Shown: positions 1 to 5,445, counted from the first letter of the stretch. The stretch is DNA of 5,445 nt from Planctomycetota bacterium (GCA_013202185.1 JABMSA010000833.1:1-5445); one strand, 5' to 3'. The notes: a model not told the origin generated them from the letters alone. Program-made: numbers and translations.

Positions 1-1
1 C

Positions 2-112
2 GAAACAGTGCTGCAACTGCGTGCCTTGTATCTCAACGGCGATTGGGATGACTATTGGCAGCATCACATGCAGTGCGAATATGCCAGGCGATTCGCCGCC
101 GCGGCGGCCTGA
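2..112 (+). CDS. C-terminal end of a probable transposase (ISKra4-like), 5' part outside window
   Basis: This frame is open from the window edge and ends at TGA 110-112, giving 36 residues. It contains the stretch LRALYLNGDWDDYW followed by a basic, Ala-rich tail ending in five alanines. From memory, a final segment of the form 'lRAlyLnGdWddYW' is typical of the C-termini of ISKra4-type transposases, but the catalytic domain lies outside the window, so the family call is recognition, not proof. The reading frame differs from that of the URO-D-like remnant that starts within about 30 bp downstream. This fits the right end of an insertion sequence lying against a disrupted gene. The IS end should lie between the stop codon and about position 138. 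I could not identify a terminal inverted repeat because the left end is not visible. The competing + strand start at 21 gives an implausible Cys/Pro/Arg-rich N-terminus. Confidence 0.55.
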   Translation, partial: ETVLQLRALYLNGDWDDYWQHHMQCEYARRFAAAAA

Positions 113-128
113 AAGGCAGTGTCGAAGA

Positions 129-740
129 ATGGCCGCGCCCATGTCTGTTTATGGCGTCGAGAACCTCATCTTCCTGATCCTCGACAATCCCGATCTCGCG
201 GTCCGCTTCCGCGATGCTATCCTCAATTCGATTCTCGGGATCGCCCGCGTGCTCGATGAGGAAGCCGGCCACACGCCGGAAGCCGCCCCGCACGGCTGGG
301 GCTGGGCGGACGATAATTGTGCTCTGCTGACGCCGGAGATGTACGAACTGTTCGGGTATCCGATCCTGAAGGGAGTGTTCGACCGCTATTGCCCCGACGC
401 CAAACACTCGCGGCATCAGCATTCGGACTCGGCGATGTCGCACCTGCTGCCGCTGCTGGGCAAGCTGAACTTCACAGGCACGAACTTCGGCCCGACCGTA
501 ACGGTGAGCGAAATCCGCGAGCACCTGCCGAACGCCGTCATCGACGGCCAGCTTGCGCCATTCACGCTGTGTCGCAACGAAGAGGAAAACATCGTTGCCG
601 AGTTCCTGCGCGATTTCGACCAGGCCCGGGAAAAGCGCGGCCTGCGTTTCAGCACCGCCGGCTCGATAAACAACGGCTCACGCCTCACGGGCATGAGGCT
701 GATCATGGCGGCAATACAACGTTACGGCCGGTACGAATGA
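129..740 (+). pseudogene. Uroporphyrinogen decarboxylase (URO-D) family protein, C-terminal half only
   Basis: From ATG 129 this encodes 203 residues that align by eye with the second half of URO-D-fold proteins. This group includes uroporphyrinogen decarboxylase and the related corrinoid methyltransferase-like proteins. Landmarks in order are VYGVENLIFLILDNPDL; the GWGWADDNCALLTPEMYELF stretch (the usual 'DD..l.SPemy.ef' region); a His-rich HSRHQHSDS segment; LLPLLGKLNFTGTNFGP; and the end MRLIMAAIQRYGRYE, the usual 'm..ai..yGrY' tail. Family members are commonly about 340 residues, so the N-terminal half of the barrel is missing. Recognisable homology begins near Pro138, about 25 bp after the stop codon of the transposase-like tail, which points to truncation by insertion. 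ATG 129 and ATG 141 are both in frame, but neither has a convincing ribosome binding site. A free-standing domain expressed from 129 or 141 cannot be excluded. The true pathway cannot be told from this half; heme synthesis is not implied, since most such paralogues are not HemE. Confidence 0.7.
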
Positions 741-759
741 GATTGAGGGTGAGGAGTAG

Positions 760-820
760 CGAATTCGAGGACACGGGGGCACACCTATCGTGCTCATGCA
801 GATAATATTCCTTGAATTCG
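760..820. repeat. Imperfect inverted repeat with 11-bp arms between URO-D remnant and rhomboid gene
   Basis: The left arm CGAATTCGAGG (760-770) and right arm CCTTGAATTCG (810-820) are inverted copies matching at 10 of 11 positions, with 39 bp between them. Just inside the left arm is GACACGGGGGCACACCT. This resembles short sequences I associate with the ends of IS200-like (Y1) or RAYT-type transposable elements, but that is memory and not proof. No transposase lies between the arms, so at most this is a solo or deleted element. The right arm overlaps the -35 box of the promoter proposed for the rhomboid gene, so it could also serve as a protein-binding site. Confidence 0.4.
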
Positions 821-840
821 TAACGTTTTCGTGCTAAACT
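812..840 (+). promoter_or_regulatory. Sigma70-type promoter for rhomboid-rnc
   Basis: TTGAAT (812-817, 4 of 6 to TTGACA) and TAAACT (835-840, 4 of 6 to TATAAT) are separated by exactly 17 bp, in a locally AT-rich patch that stands out from the GC-rich surroundings. Transcription would start near 847, giving a leader of about 39 nt before ATG 886. The first arm of this hexamer pair sits inside the right arm of the inverted repeat at 810-820. Confidence 0.55.
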
Positions 841-885
841 TAATATAGAGGTTAAGATGTTGGCCGCCAATGGCAGGTATGGCGA

Positions 886-1584
886 ATGTTGCTGATTGTG
901 CCTGTTGGCGATGTTAATCCAACAAAACGGGTTCCCATCGTAAACTACCTGTTGTTGGCCGCCAACCTCATTATCTTCTTCTATTTCCTCGTGTTTCGCA
1001 GTGCGCAGTATGTGCGTGTTGTCGATGCCTTCGGCTTGGTGCCGGCGGAGTTTCAGCAGAACTTCGCAGGGGCAGTGAGCCGCGAAGGCTGGAAACTGCT
1101 GACGCCTCTGTTTCTGCACGGAGGAGTGGCCCACGTGCTGGGCAATATGCTCTTCCTGTGGATTGCAGGCGACAACGTGGAAGACAAGCTCGGTCACGGG
1201 CTGTATTTGCTCTTTTATCTCTTGTGTGGTGTCGCCGCGAACGTCGGGCACATTGTGATGGCGACGGGGGCCTCGATCGACATTCCGTGTATTGGTGCGT
1301 CGGGTGCGATTGCCGGCGTGCTGGGCGCGTATGTGGTTTGGTTCCCGCGGCGGCGAATACGCTTTTGGTACTTCTTCTTTTTCTTGATGGGTACCTTTGA
1401 GCTTCCTTCGCTCTACGCCATCGGGATCTGGTTTGTCCAGCAGATTTGCCTGGGCAAACTGCAGATGATGGCCCAAACCACCGGCGTGGCTTACTGGGCG
1501 CATATCGGAGGGTTCATCTTCGGTGTTGCGGTGGGCCTGGCGAGCAAGATGGCGCACGTAAAAGGACGACTGTCGCGGTATTGA
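886..1584 (+). CDS. Rhomboid family intramembrane serine protease
   Basis: The 232-residue product is a polytopic inner-membrane protease that cleaves transmembrane substrates within or near the membrane. The rhomboid signature is complete: the HxxxN motif (His83, Asn87 in HVLGN), the nucleophile Ser139 in GASG (137-140), and the partner His206 in AHIGG on the last helix. The phrase GDNVED (95-100) after the second helix is common in bacterial rhomboids. Likely membrane segments are about 19-37, 82-97, 105-127, 137-153, 158-188 (possibly interrupted by a loop) and 201-220, a six-helix core without extra domains. The N-terminus VPVGDVNPTKRVPIVNY is the usual cytosolic lead-in, supporting ATG 886; AGG at 875-877 offers a weak ribosome binding site 8 nt upstream. 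Length is normal for a minimal rhomboid. RNase III follows 38 bp downstream in the same direction, so the two are probably one transcript. The substrate is unknown. Confidence 0.93.
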   Translation: MLLIVPVGDVNPTKRVPIVNYLLLAANLIIFFYFLVFRSAQYVRVVDAFGLVPAEFQQNFAGAVSREGWKLLTPLFLHGGVAHVLGNMLFLWIAGDNVEDKLGHGLYLLFYLLCGVAANVGHIVMATGASIDIPCIGASGAIAGVLGAYVVWFPRRRIRFWYFFFFLMGTFELPSLYAIGIWFVQQICLGKLQMMAQTTGVAYWAHIGGFIFGVAVGLASKMAHVKGRLSRY

Positions 1585-1601
1585 AAATGACCCCGCGACA
1601 G
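1570..1601 (+). promoter_or_regulatory. Perfect 9-bp hairpin between rhomboid and rnc
   Basis: CTGTCGCGG (1570-1578) and CCGCGACAG (1593-1601) are exact reverse complements around a 14-nt loop. The loop contains the rhomboid stop codon (1582-1584) and an unused in-frame ATG at 1587. The stem ends 7 nt before the rnc ribosome binding site. There is no T-tract, so it is not a normal terminator. It could protect or expose an mRNA end, couple translation, or act as a processing site. RNase III is known to cleave the leader of its own mRNA in E. coli, which makes autoregulation a reasonable but unproven idea. Confidence 0.5.
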
Positions 1602-1608
1602 CCGAGCC

Positions 1609-1614
1609 GGAGAG
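1609..1614 (+). promoter_or_regulatory. Ribosome binding site that fixes the rnc start
   Basis: GGAGAG lies 8 nt before ATG 1623. The alternative in-frame ATG at 1587 has no purine-rich sequence in front of it and would add a 12-residue Arg/Pro-rich extension unlike RNase III N-termini. ATG 1618 opens a frame that stops after five codons. Confidence 0.7.
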
Positions 1615-1622
1615 AACATGTC

Positions 1623-2339
1623 ATGGACCAAGTGATGTTGGAAAACTGCGAGAAGCGGATAGGATATTGTTTTGAGGATCGCGCCTGGCTGAAAAAGGCG
1701 CTCACTCATTCCTCGAACAAGGGCGACGGCCGGCCGAGCAACGAACGGCTGGAGTTTCTCGGCGACGCCATTCTGGGGATGGTCATCTCCGAGTACCTCT
1801 TCGGACACCTCAAGGATCGCAACGAGGGCGAGCTTACTCGAATAAAATCGGTTGTCGTCAGCAGGGCCACGCTCGCGTTGCAGAGCGCTGATCTTGTCCT
1901 CAACGAGTTCATCTCGGTAGGGAAGGGGATGCTCAGCTCCGAGCGGCTGCCGCTTTCGGTGATGGCAAACGTAATGGAAGCCATTATCGGGGCCATTTAC
2001 AAAGACGGCGGGCTGGAGCCCACCAGGAAGTTCATCCTCGATGTGCTCGCCGACGATATCAAGGAGGCGGTGCGGGACCAGAATCGCGTCAATTTCAAGT
2101 CGCTCTTGCAGCAGTATGCACAGCGCGAGTTTGCCAACGCACCAACCTATGAAGTGATCGACGACACCGGCCCGGACCATCAGAAGTCGTTCCACGTGGT
2201 CGCCGTGATCGGCAAGCAGCGTTTCGGAAGGGCGTGGGGCCGAAGCAAGAAAGAGGCCGAGCAGCGCGCCGCCGAGTTTACTTACATGTCGTTTGTTCAG
2301 AGCGGCATGCCGGCCTCCTCCGGCCCGGGCGAATTCTGA
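1623..2339 (+). CDS. rnc: Ribonuclease III
   Basis: The 238-residue product is a cytoplasmic double-strand-specific endoribonuclease acting in rRNA precursor processing and mRNA turnover. Residues 1-150 form the catalytic domain, with the signature NERLEFLGDAILG (40-52) supplying Glu41, Glu44 and Asp48, the equivalents of E. coli E38, E41 and D45. NEGELTR follows at 67-73. The second metal-binding motif, normally A-D-x-x-E-A, reads A-N-V-M-E-A at 115-120: Glu119 (E. coli E117) is present, but the Asp (E. coli D114) is Asn116, codon AAC. Residues about 154-222 are a typical double-stranded RNA-binding domain, starting NFKSLLQQY and ending with GRSKKEAEQRAAEF. Total length is normal. It follows the rhomboid gene by 38 bp and probably shares its promoter. 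A short perfect stem GGGCT/AGCCC at 2358-2370 lies just after the stop codon but has no T-run, so I do not call it a terminator. Function is very likely; the Asn might alter metal dependence. Confidence 0.95.
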   Translation: MDQVMLENCEKRIGYCFEDRAWLKKALTHSSNKGDGRPSNERLEFLGDAILGMVISEYLFGHLKDRNEGELTRIKSVVVSRATLALQSADLVLNEFISVGKGMLSSERLPLSVMANVMEAIIGAIYKDGGLEPTRKFILDVLADDIKEAVRDQNRVNFKSLLQQYAQREFANAPTYEVIDDTGPDHQKSFHVVAVIGKQRFGRAWGRSKKEAEQRAAEFTYMSFVQSGMPASSGPGEF

Positions 2340-2390
2340 TCTGCGCCTTCCATCCGCGGGCTGAGAGCCCTCCGCCCGGCAGCAGCCCTC

Positions 2391-2513
2391 TGCCCAGCAG
2401 TGAACTACTGGGCTACCATCAGTCGTCCTTACAGGACTGCACGCGCGCGGGCATCCGCCTTGCCCAGTGCCGTAGGCACGGCTGACGGTAGCCCAGCGTT
2501 TCAACGCTGGGCT
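2391..2513. repeat. REPIN/BIME-like element: two inverted GTAG-headed palindromes
   Basis: The right palindrome CCCAGCGTTTCAACGCTGGG (2492-2511) is directly preceded by GTAG (2488-2491). The left palindrome (2393-2412), read on the minus strand, is CCCAGTAGTTCACTGCTGGG and is likewise preceded by GTAG. The two units are inverted. Beyond the palindromes the symmetry continues: 2408-2424 pairs with 2480-2496 by 15 Watson-Crick pairs, one G-T and one mismatch. The centre carries two small perfect hairpins, GTCCT/AGGAC (2425-2437) and GTGCC/GGCAC (2467-2479). A GTAG or GGAG tetranucleotide before an imperfect palindrome, paired in inverse orientation, is the published architecture of REP doublets (BIMEs, REPINs), which RAYT tyrosine transposases mobilise. 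Copy number in this genome cannot be seen here. A structured RNA or a terminator is the alternative. The element fills most of the rnc to glycosidase gap. Confidence 0.7.
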
Positions 2514-2526
2514 CGCCCCTTCTTTC
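2490..2526 (+). terminator. Possible weak terminator formed by the right palindrome
   Basis: AGCCCAGCGTT (2490-2500) and AACGCTGGGCT (2503-2513) form a GC-rich stem of about 9-10 bp once the tight loop is relaxed. A pyrimidine-rich tract (CGCCCCTTCTTTCC) follows instead of a clean T-run. It lies in the right place to end rhomboid-rnc transcription and just before the next promoter. Its primary identity is probably a REP palindrome. Confidence 0.3.
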
Positions 2527-2527
2527 C

Positions 2528-2556
2528 TTGATTCCGCCGCGAGTTTCCGATATAGT
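2528..2556 (+). promoter_or_regulatory. Sigma70-type promoter for the glycoside hydrolase
   Basis: TTGATT (2528-2533, 4 of 6 to TTGACA) and TATAGT (2551-2556, 5 of 6 to TATAAT) are separated by 17 bp. Transcription would start near 2563, giving a leader of about 42 nt. The -35 box lies only 14 bp after the end of the palindromic element, so the glycosidase has its own transcription start. I see no convincing operator. Confidence 0.6.
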
Positions 2557-2591
2557 GCTCTCCACGTGTTTGTGAGCTAATCGCATGCTGT

Positions 2592-2598
2592 GGGAGAG
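2592..2598 (+). promoter_or_regulatory. Ribosome binding site of the glycoside hydrolase
   Basis: GGGAGAG lies 6 nt before ATG 2605 and fixes the start. It shares the core GGAGAG with the site in front of rnc. Confidence 0.7.
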
Positions 2599-2604
2599 CT
2601 GAAC

Positions 2605-5445
2605 ATGGCACTGTCAGATTCATTCCGGAAAGCCGGTAAGAAGGGCGTATCATTTCGCGGGGCGCCGTTTTGGTCGTGGAACGACGACCTGGACCCGAAA
2701 GAGCTTCAGCGACAGGTGCGCGAGATGGCGCGCGTGGGCCTCGGCGGGCATTTCATGCATGCTCGCATCGGCCTGATAACCGAATACATGGGCAAGCACT
2801 GGATGAAGTGCATACGCAAGACGGTGCAAGAGAGCAAGAAGGCGGGGATCAAGGCATGGCTCTACGACGAAGACTGCTGGCCTAGCGGCTGCGCGGGCGG
2901 AATGGTAGCCGCCAAGGGGGCGGAGTACCAGGCGAAACAGTTGCGCGTGGACGCCCTCGAACCCGCCGCGTTCGAACCCGTCGACAATATGCTCTGCGTG
3001 TTCTCTGCGCGAAAGAGCGGCGACGGCTACTCGGACATCAAGCGCATCGAGGCCAAAGACGCCGCCTCGGCCGAGGAAGTGATCCTGCGGTTTCATTACG
3101 CGAACGCAGGCTACGTGGACCTCCTCAGCAAAAAGGTGGTGAAGGCGTTCATCGATGTGCAGTACGAGCCCTACCGCAAGGCGCTCAAGAAGGAATTCGG
3201 CAAGACGATCCCGGGCATCTTCACCGACGAACCCAACTACCGCCGGATGCCCTGGACCAAGGCCCTGCCCAAGAGCTTCGCGAAGAAGAAAGGATACGAC
3301 ATCCTCGACGTCCTGCCGTCGCTCTTCTTCGACGTCGGCGATTACCGGAGGGCCCGCTACGACTATTGGTCGACCGTGACCGACCTCTACGTCAAGGCAT
3401 TCAGCAAACAGATATACGAATGGTGCGACAAGCACGGCCTGATCTTCACCGGCCATTACCTCTGCGAGGACAGCCTCAAGAGCCAGATCGACGTCATCGG
3501 CGCCGCGATGCCGCACTACGAGTTTCAGCACATGCCGGGCATCGACCACCTCATGCGGCACGTCGGCGATCCTCTGCTGTGCAAGCAGGTAAGCAGCGTG
3601 GCGCACCAGTTCGGCGGCAGGCGCGTCCTCTCCGAGATGTACGGCTGCAGCGGCTGGAACGTGAGCTTCGAAGAGCTGAAGTGGATCGGCGAATGGCAAT
3701 ACGTCCAGGGCGTAGACCTACCCTGTCAGCACCTCGAGCTGTATTCGGCCAAGGGATGCCGAAAGCGCGATTTCCCGCCCTCGCTGTTTTATCAGCAGCC
3801 GTGGTGGGACGACTACCGCGTGTTCAACGACTATTTCGCGCGGCTGCTGAGCATGCTCACGCGCGGCAAGCACGCCGCCGACGTCCTGGTGCTGCACACG
3901 ATCGAGAGCGCGTGGACGGAGTACCGCGCAGACGGGTCGGAGGAGGTGGACGCCCTCAATGCCGAGCTTGTGGGCCTGACGACGGACCTCCTCGGCATGC
4001 ACCGCGACTTCGACTTCGGCGACGAGACGATCATCAGGCGCCACGGAAAAGTCTCGGGTGACGAGTTCCGCGTCGGCAAGTGCCGTTACAAGGTTGTGAT
4101 AGTGCCGCGCTGCATCACGCTCCGTTCGACGACCTTGGATCTGCTCGAGAAGTTCATCGCCGGCGGCGGGGCGGTCTTGACAATCGGGCCGCCGCCCGAG
4201 AGGATGGACGGCGCGCTTTCCGACCGCCCGGCACAGGTGCTGCGGATGGCGAAAAAGATTTCGGCCAGGCGGGCATCACTGGCGGCTGCACTGAACAGGG
4301 CGCTCCCGCCGCCGATAGCGATAACCGATGCAAAGGGCCGAGACCTTCGCGACATCTGGGTGCAGCAGCGGCACCACAAGGAAGGCGAGCTGTTCTTCCT
4401 CGCGAATATCAATCCGGGCAAGGCCTTCGACGCCGAAATTCATATTCCCATCAGGGGAAGGATCGAGGAACTCGATTGCAACTCGGGCGAGGTTAGCTCA
4501 GTGCGATGCAAGGCGGGCAAAGACGGCGTTCGTTTTCCGCTGCACTTCTTCTCGAAGGGATCGCATCTGCTGCTGGTCCGGTCCGATGCACGGCCGCTCG
4601 GCGGGGCCGCGAGGAAGCCGAAACTCGTGCGCACACGGAAGCTCGCGGACACGTGGAAAACACATCGCAAGGAGTTTAACGCGCTCACGCTCGACTACTG
4701 CCGGTATCGCGCGGACGGCGGCGAATGGTCCGACAAGATGCCCGTAATAAAAGCGCAGGAACAACTCAACGACTTCGAGAGGGAAGTGAACGTCGAGCTC
4801 GAGTTCACGTTCGAATCGCGGCTCGATCCGGAACAGTCGCGCGACATCAACCTCGTCATGGAAGAGCCAACCGAGTATGAAATCCTGATCAACGGCAAGC
4901 CCGGCCCCCGCCCGGCCGCTACCTGGTGGCGAGACATTTCGTTCATCAAAACGTCCATCGACGACAGCATCGTCGAAGGCCGAAACGTGATACTGCTGCG
5001 GCGCAATTTCCTCCCGCGGGCCGTCAGGGAAGCCCTGATGGAAACCGCCACGGGCGACGAGGCTCGGTGGCTCAAGCACGGCGTCGAATTCGAGAGCATT
5101 TACATCGTCGGCGATTTTGGAGTGGCATGCGACTCGGAGATCACCGACGCACCCCGGCGGGCAGTAGACGCGCCCGGCCCGTTTGCCTTGGTCGATGACG
5201 TAGCCGTGAGCAAAACCGGCGACCTGACAAGACAGGGGATGCCGTTCTTCGCGGGGGCGGTGGGCCTTTCGCAGACCTTCAGGCTGGCCACGAACTTCAA
5301 CGAGAAGGGCTCGAAGGTGTACCTCGAAATGGACCGGCCCGACGCGATCATCACGGGCGTAACAGTGAACGGTCGGGCCGCGGGCAAGCTCGTATGGCAG
5401 CCGTTCAGGCTCGATGTGACGAAGCTGCTCAGGCCCGGCGAGAAC
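2605..5445 (+). CDS. GH106-like glycoside hydrolase (alpha-L-rhamnosidase-like), 3' end outside window
   Basis: The frame is open without a stop for 947 codons to the window edge. Near the N-terminus FRGAPFWSWNDDLD (17-30), GGHFMHARIGL (47-57) and WLYDEDCWPSG (85-95) are the strand motifs of large 'glycosyl hydrolase' proteins of the GH106-like group, whose characterised members remove alpha-L-rhamnose. Candidate active-site glutamates are Glu209 in TDEP (207-210) and Glu344 in SEMYG (343-347); other conserved positions are Tyr87-Asp90 and GHYLCED (283-289). Residues about 426-536 look like a class I amidotransferase-like domain (DVLVLH 426-431; YKVVIVP and GGGAVLTIGPPP). From about 690 on, two beta-rich regions resemble GH2-type sugar-binding jelly rolls; the last, VNGRAAGKLVWQPFRLD then VTKLLRPGEN, is a typical near-C-terminal motif, so probably little is missing. 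There is no signal peptide or lipobox, suggesting a cytoplasmic enzyme on imported oligosaccharides. It has its own promoter. Substrate specificity is not established. Confidence 0.88.
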   Translation, partial: MALSDSFRKAGKKGVSFRGAPFWSWNDDLDPKELQRQVREMARVGLGGHFMHARIGLITEYMGKHWMKCIRKTVQESKKAGIKAWLYDEDCWPSGCAGGMVAAKGAEYQAKQLRVDALEPAAFEPVDNMLCVFSARKSGDGYSDIKRIEAKDAASAEEVILRFHYANAGYVDLLSKKVVKAFIDVQYEPYRKALKKEFGKTIPGIFTDEPNYRRMPWTKALPKSFAKKKGYDILDVLPSLFFDVGDYRRARYDYWSTVTDLYVKAFSKQIYEWCDKHGLIFTGHYLCEDSLKSQIDVIGAAMPHYEFQHMPGIDHLMRHVGDPLLCKQVSSVAHQFGGRRVLSEMYGCSGWNVSFEELKWIGEWQYVQGVDLPCQHLELYSAKGCRKRDFPPSLFYQQPWWDDYRVFNDYFARLLSMLTRGKHAADVLVLHTIESAWTEYRADGSEEVDALNAELVGLTTDLLGMHRDFDFGDETIIRRHGKVSGDEFRVGKCRYKVVIVPRCITLRSTTLDLLEKFIAGGGAVLTIGPPPERMDGALSDRPAQVLRMAKKISARRASLAAALNRALPPPIAITDAKGRDLRDIWVQQRHHKEGELFFLANINPGKAFDAEIHIPIRGRIEELDCNSGEVSSVRCKAGKDGVRFPLHFFSKGSHLLLVRSDARPLGGAARKPKLVRTRKLADTWKTHRKEFNALTLDYCRYRADGGEWSDKMPVIKAQEQLNDFEREVNVELEFTFESRLDPEQSRDINLVMEEPTEYEILINGKPGPRPAATWWRDISFIKTSIDDSIVEGRNVILLRRNFLPRAVREALMETATGDEARWLKHGVEFESIYIVGDFGVACDSEITDAPRRAVDAPGPFALVDDVAVSKTGDLTRQGMPFFAGAVGLSQTFRLATNFNEKGSKVYLEMDRPDAIITGVTVNGRAAGKLVWQPFRLDVTKLLRPGEN

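Noticed and set aside
21..128. N-terminal extension of the URO-D frame from ATG 21
   Set aside because: The segment overlaps the transposase-like tail in another frame and has no URO-D similarity.
703..1557. 284-codon minus-strand open frame opposite the rhomboid gene
   Set aside because: Its product is rich in His, Arg and Gln with no recognisable domain, and the + strand frame has complete rhomboid motifs.
1446..1622. Longer rnc start inside the rhomboid gene
   Set aside because: The extra 59 residues are the rhomboid sequence read in another frame; GGAGAG before ATG 1623 and the normal RNase III length favour 1623.
1491..2504. 337-codon minus-strand open frame opposite rnc and the palindromes
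   Set aside because: It mirrors rnc codons in GC-rich DNA, runs through the repeat element and resembles no protein family.
2340..2604. CRISPR array or tRNA in the rnc-glycosidase gap
   Set aside because: The repeats are inverted palindromes, not regularly spaced direct repeats, and no cloverleaf could be drawn.
2650..3699. 349-codon minus-strand open frame opposite the glycoside hydrolase
   Set aside because: The Ala/Val/His/Arg-rich product is a GC-rich shadow; the + strand frame is open for 947 codons with clear family motifs.
3366..4061. Open frames on the + strand within the glycoside hydrolase (3366-4061, 4080-4496, 4328-4747)
   Set aside because: They are Arg/Pro-rich out-of-frame readings of an uninterrupted glycosidase frame.
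4796..4816. CGAGCTCGAG palindromic run in the glycosidase
   Set aside because: It is produced by alternating Glu/Leu and Val codons in a coding region and carries no further symmetry.

Overview
The window is GC-rich bacterial DNA with all recognisable genes on the + strand. The gene content (a GH106-like glycoside hydrolase, a uroporphyrinogen-decarboxylase-family protein, a rhomboid protease beside RNase III, and palindromic repeats between genes) suggests an environmental polysaccharide degrader, for example Planctomycetota, Lentisphaerota or Hydrogenedentota. That placement is an impression from gene content only; there is no rRNA or other phylogenetic marker here.

Layout. Bases 2-112 encode the last 36 residues of a protein whose C-terminus looks like a transposase (ISKra4-like). 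Directly after it, in another frame, lies the C-terminal half of a URO-D family protein (about 129-740) without its N-terminal half. The simplest reading is that an insertion sequence cut the URO-D gene and that this window starts at the right end of that insertion. Bases 741-885 hold an imperfect inverted repeat and a good sigma70-type promoter. Next comes a probable two-gene operon: a rhomboid intramembrane serine protease (886-1584) and ribonuclease III (rnc, 1623-2339). They are 38 bp apart, with a perfect 9-bp hairpin spanning the rhomboid stop codon. The 265-bp gap 2340-2604 holds a compact element of two inverted GTAG-headed palindromes (2391-2513). This has the architecture of a REPIN/BIME, the repeats mobilised by RAYT transposases. 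It is followed at once by a promoter and ribosome binding site for the last gene. That gene starts at 2605 and stays open to the end of the window (947 codons, no stop). It is a large glycoside hydrolase with a GH106-like barrel, an amidotransferase-like middle domain and a C-terminal GH2-type sugar-binding fold.

How they work together. The rhomboid and rnc genes are probably co-transcribed from the promoter at 812-840. The glycoside hydrolase is separately transcribed and probably acts on rhamnose-like or related glycans. The URO-D remnant is probably dead. I see no defence system, CRISPR array or complete new multi-gene system. The items most worth a second look are the REPIN-like element, the hairpin before rnc, and the Asp-to-Asn change in the RNase III active-site motif.
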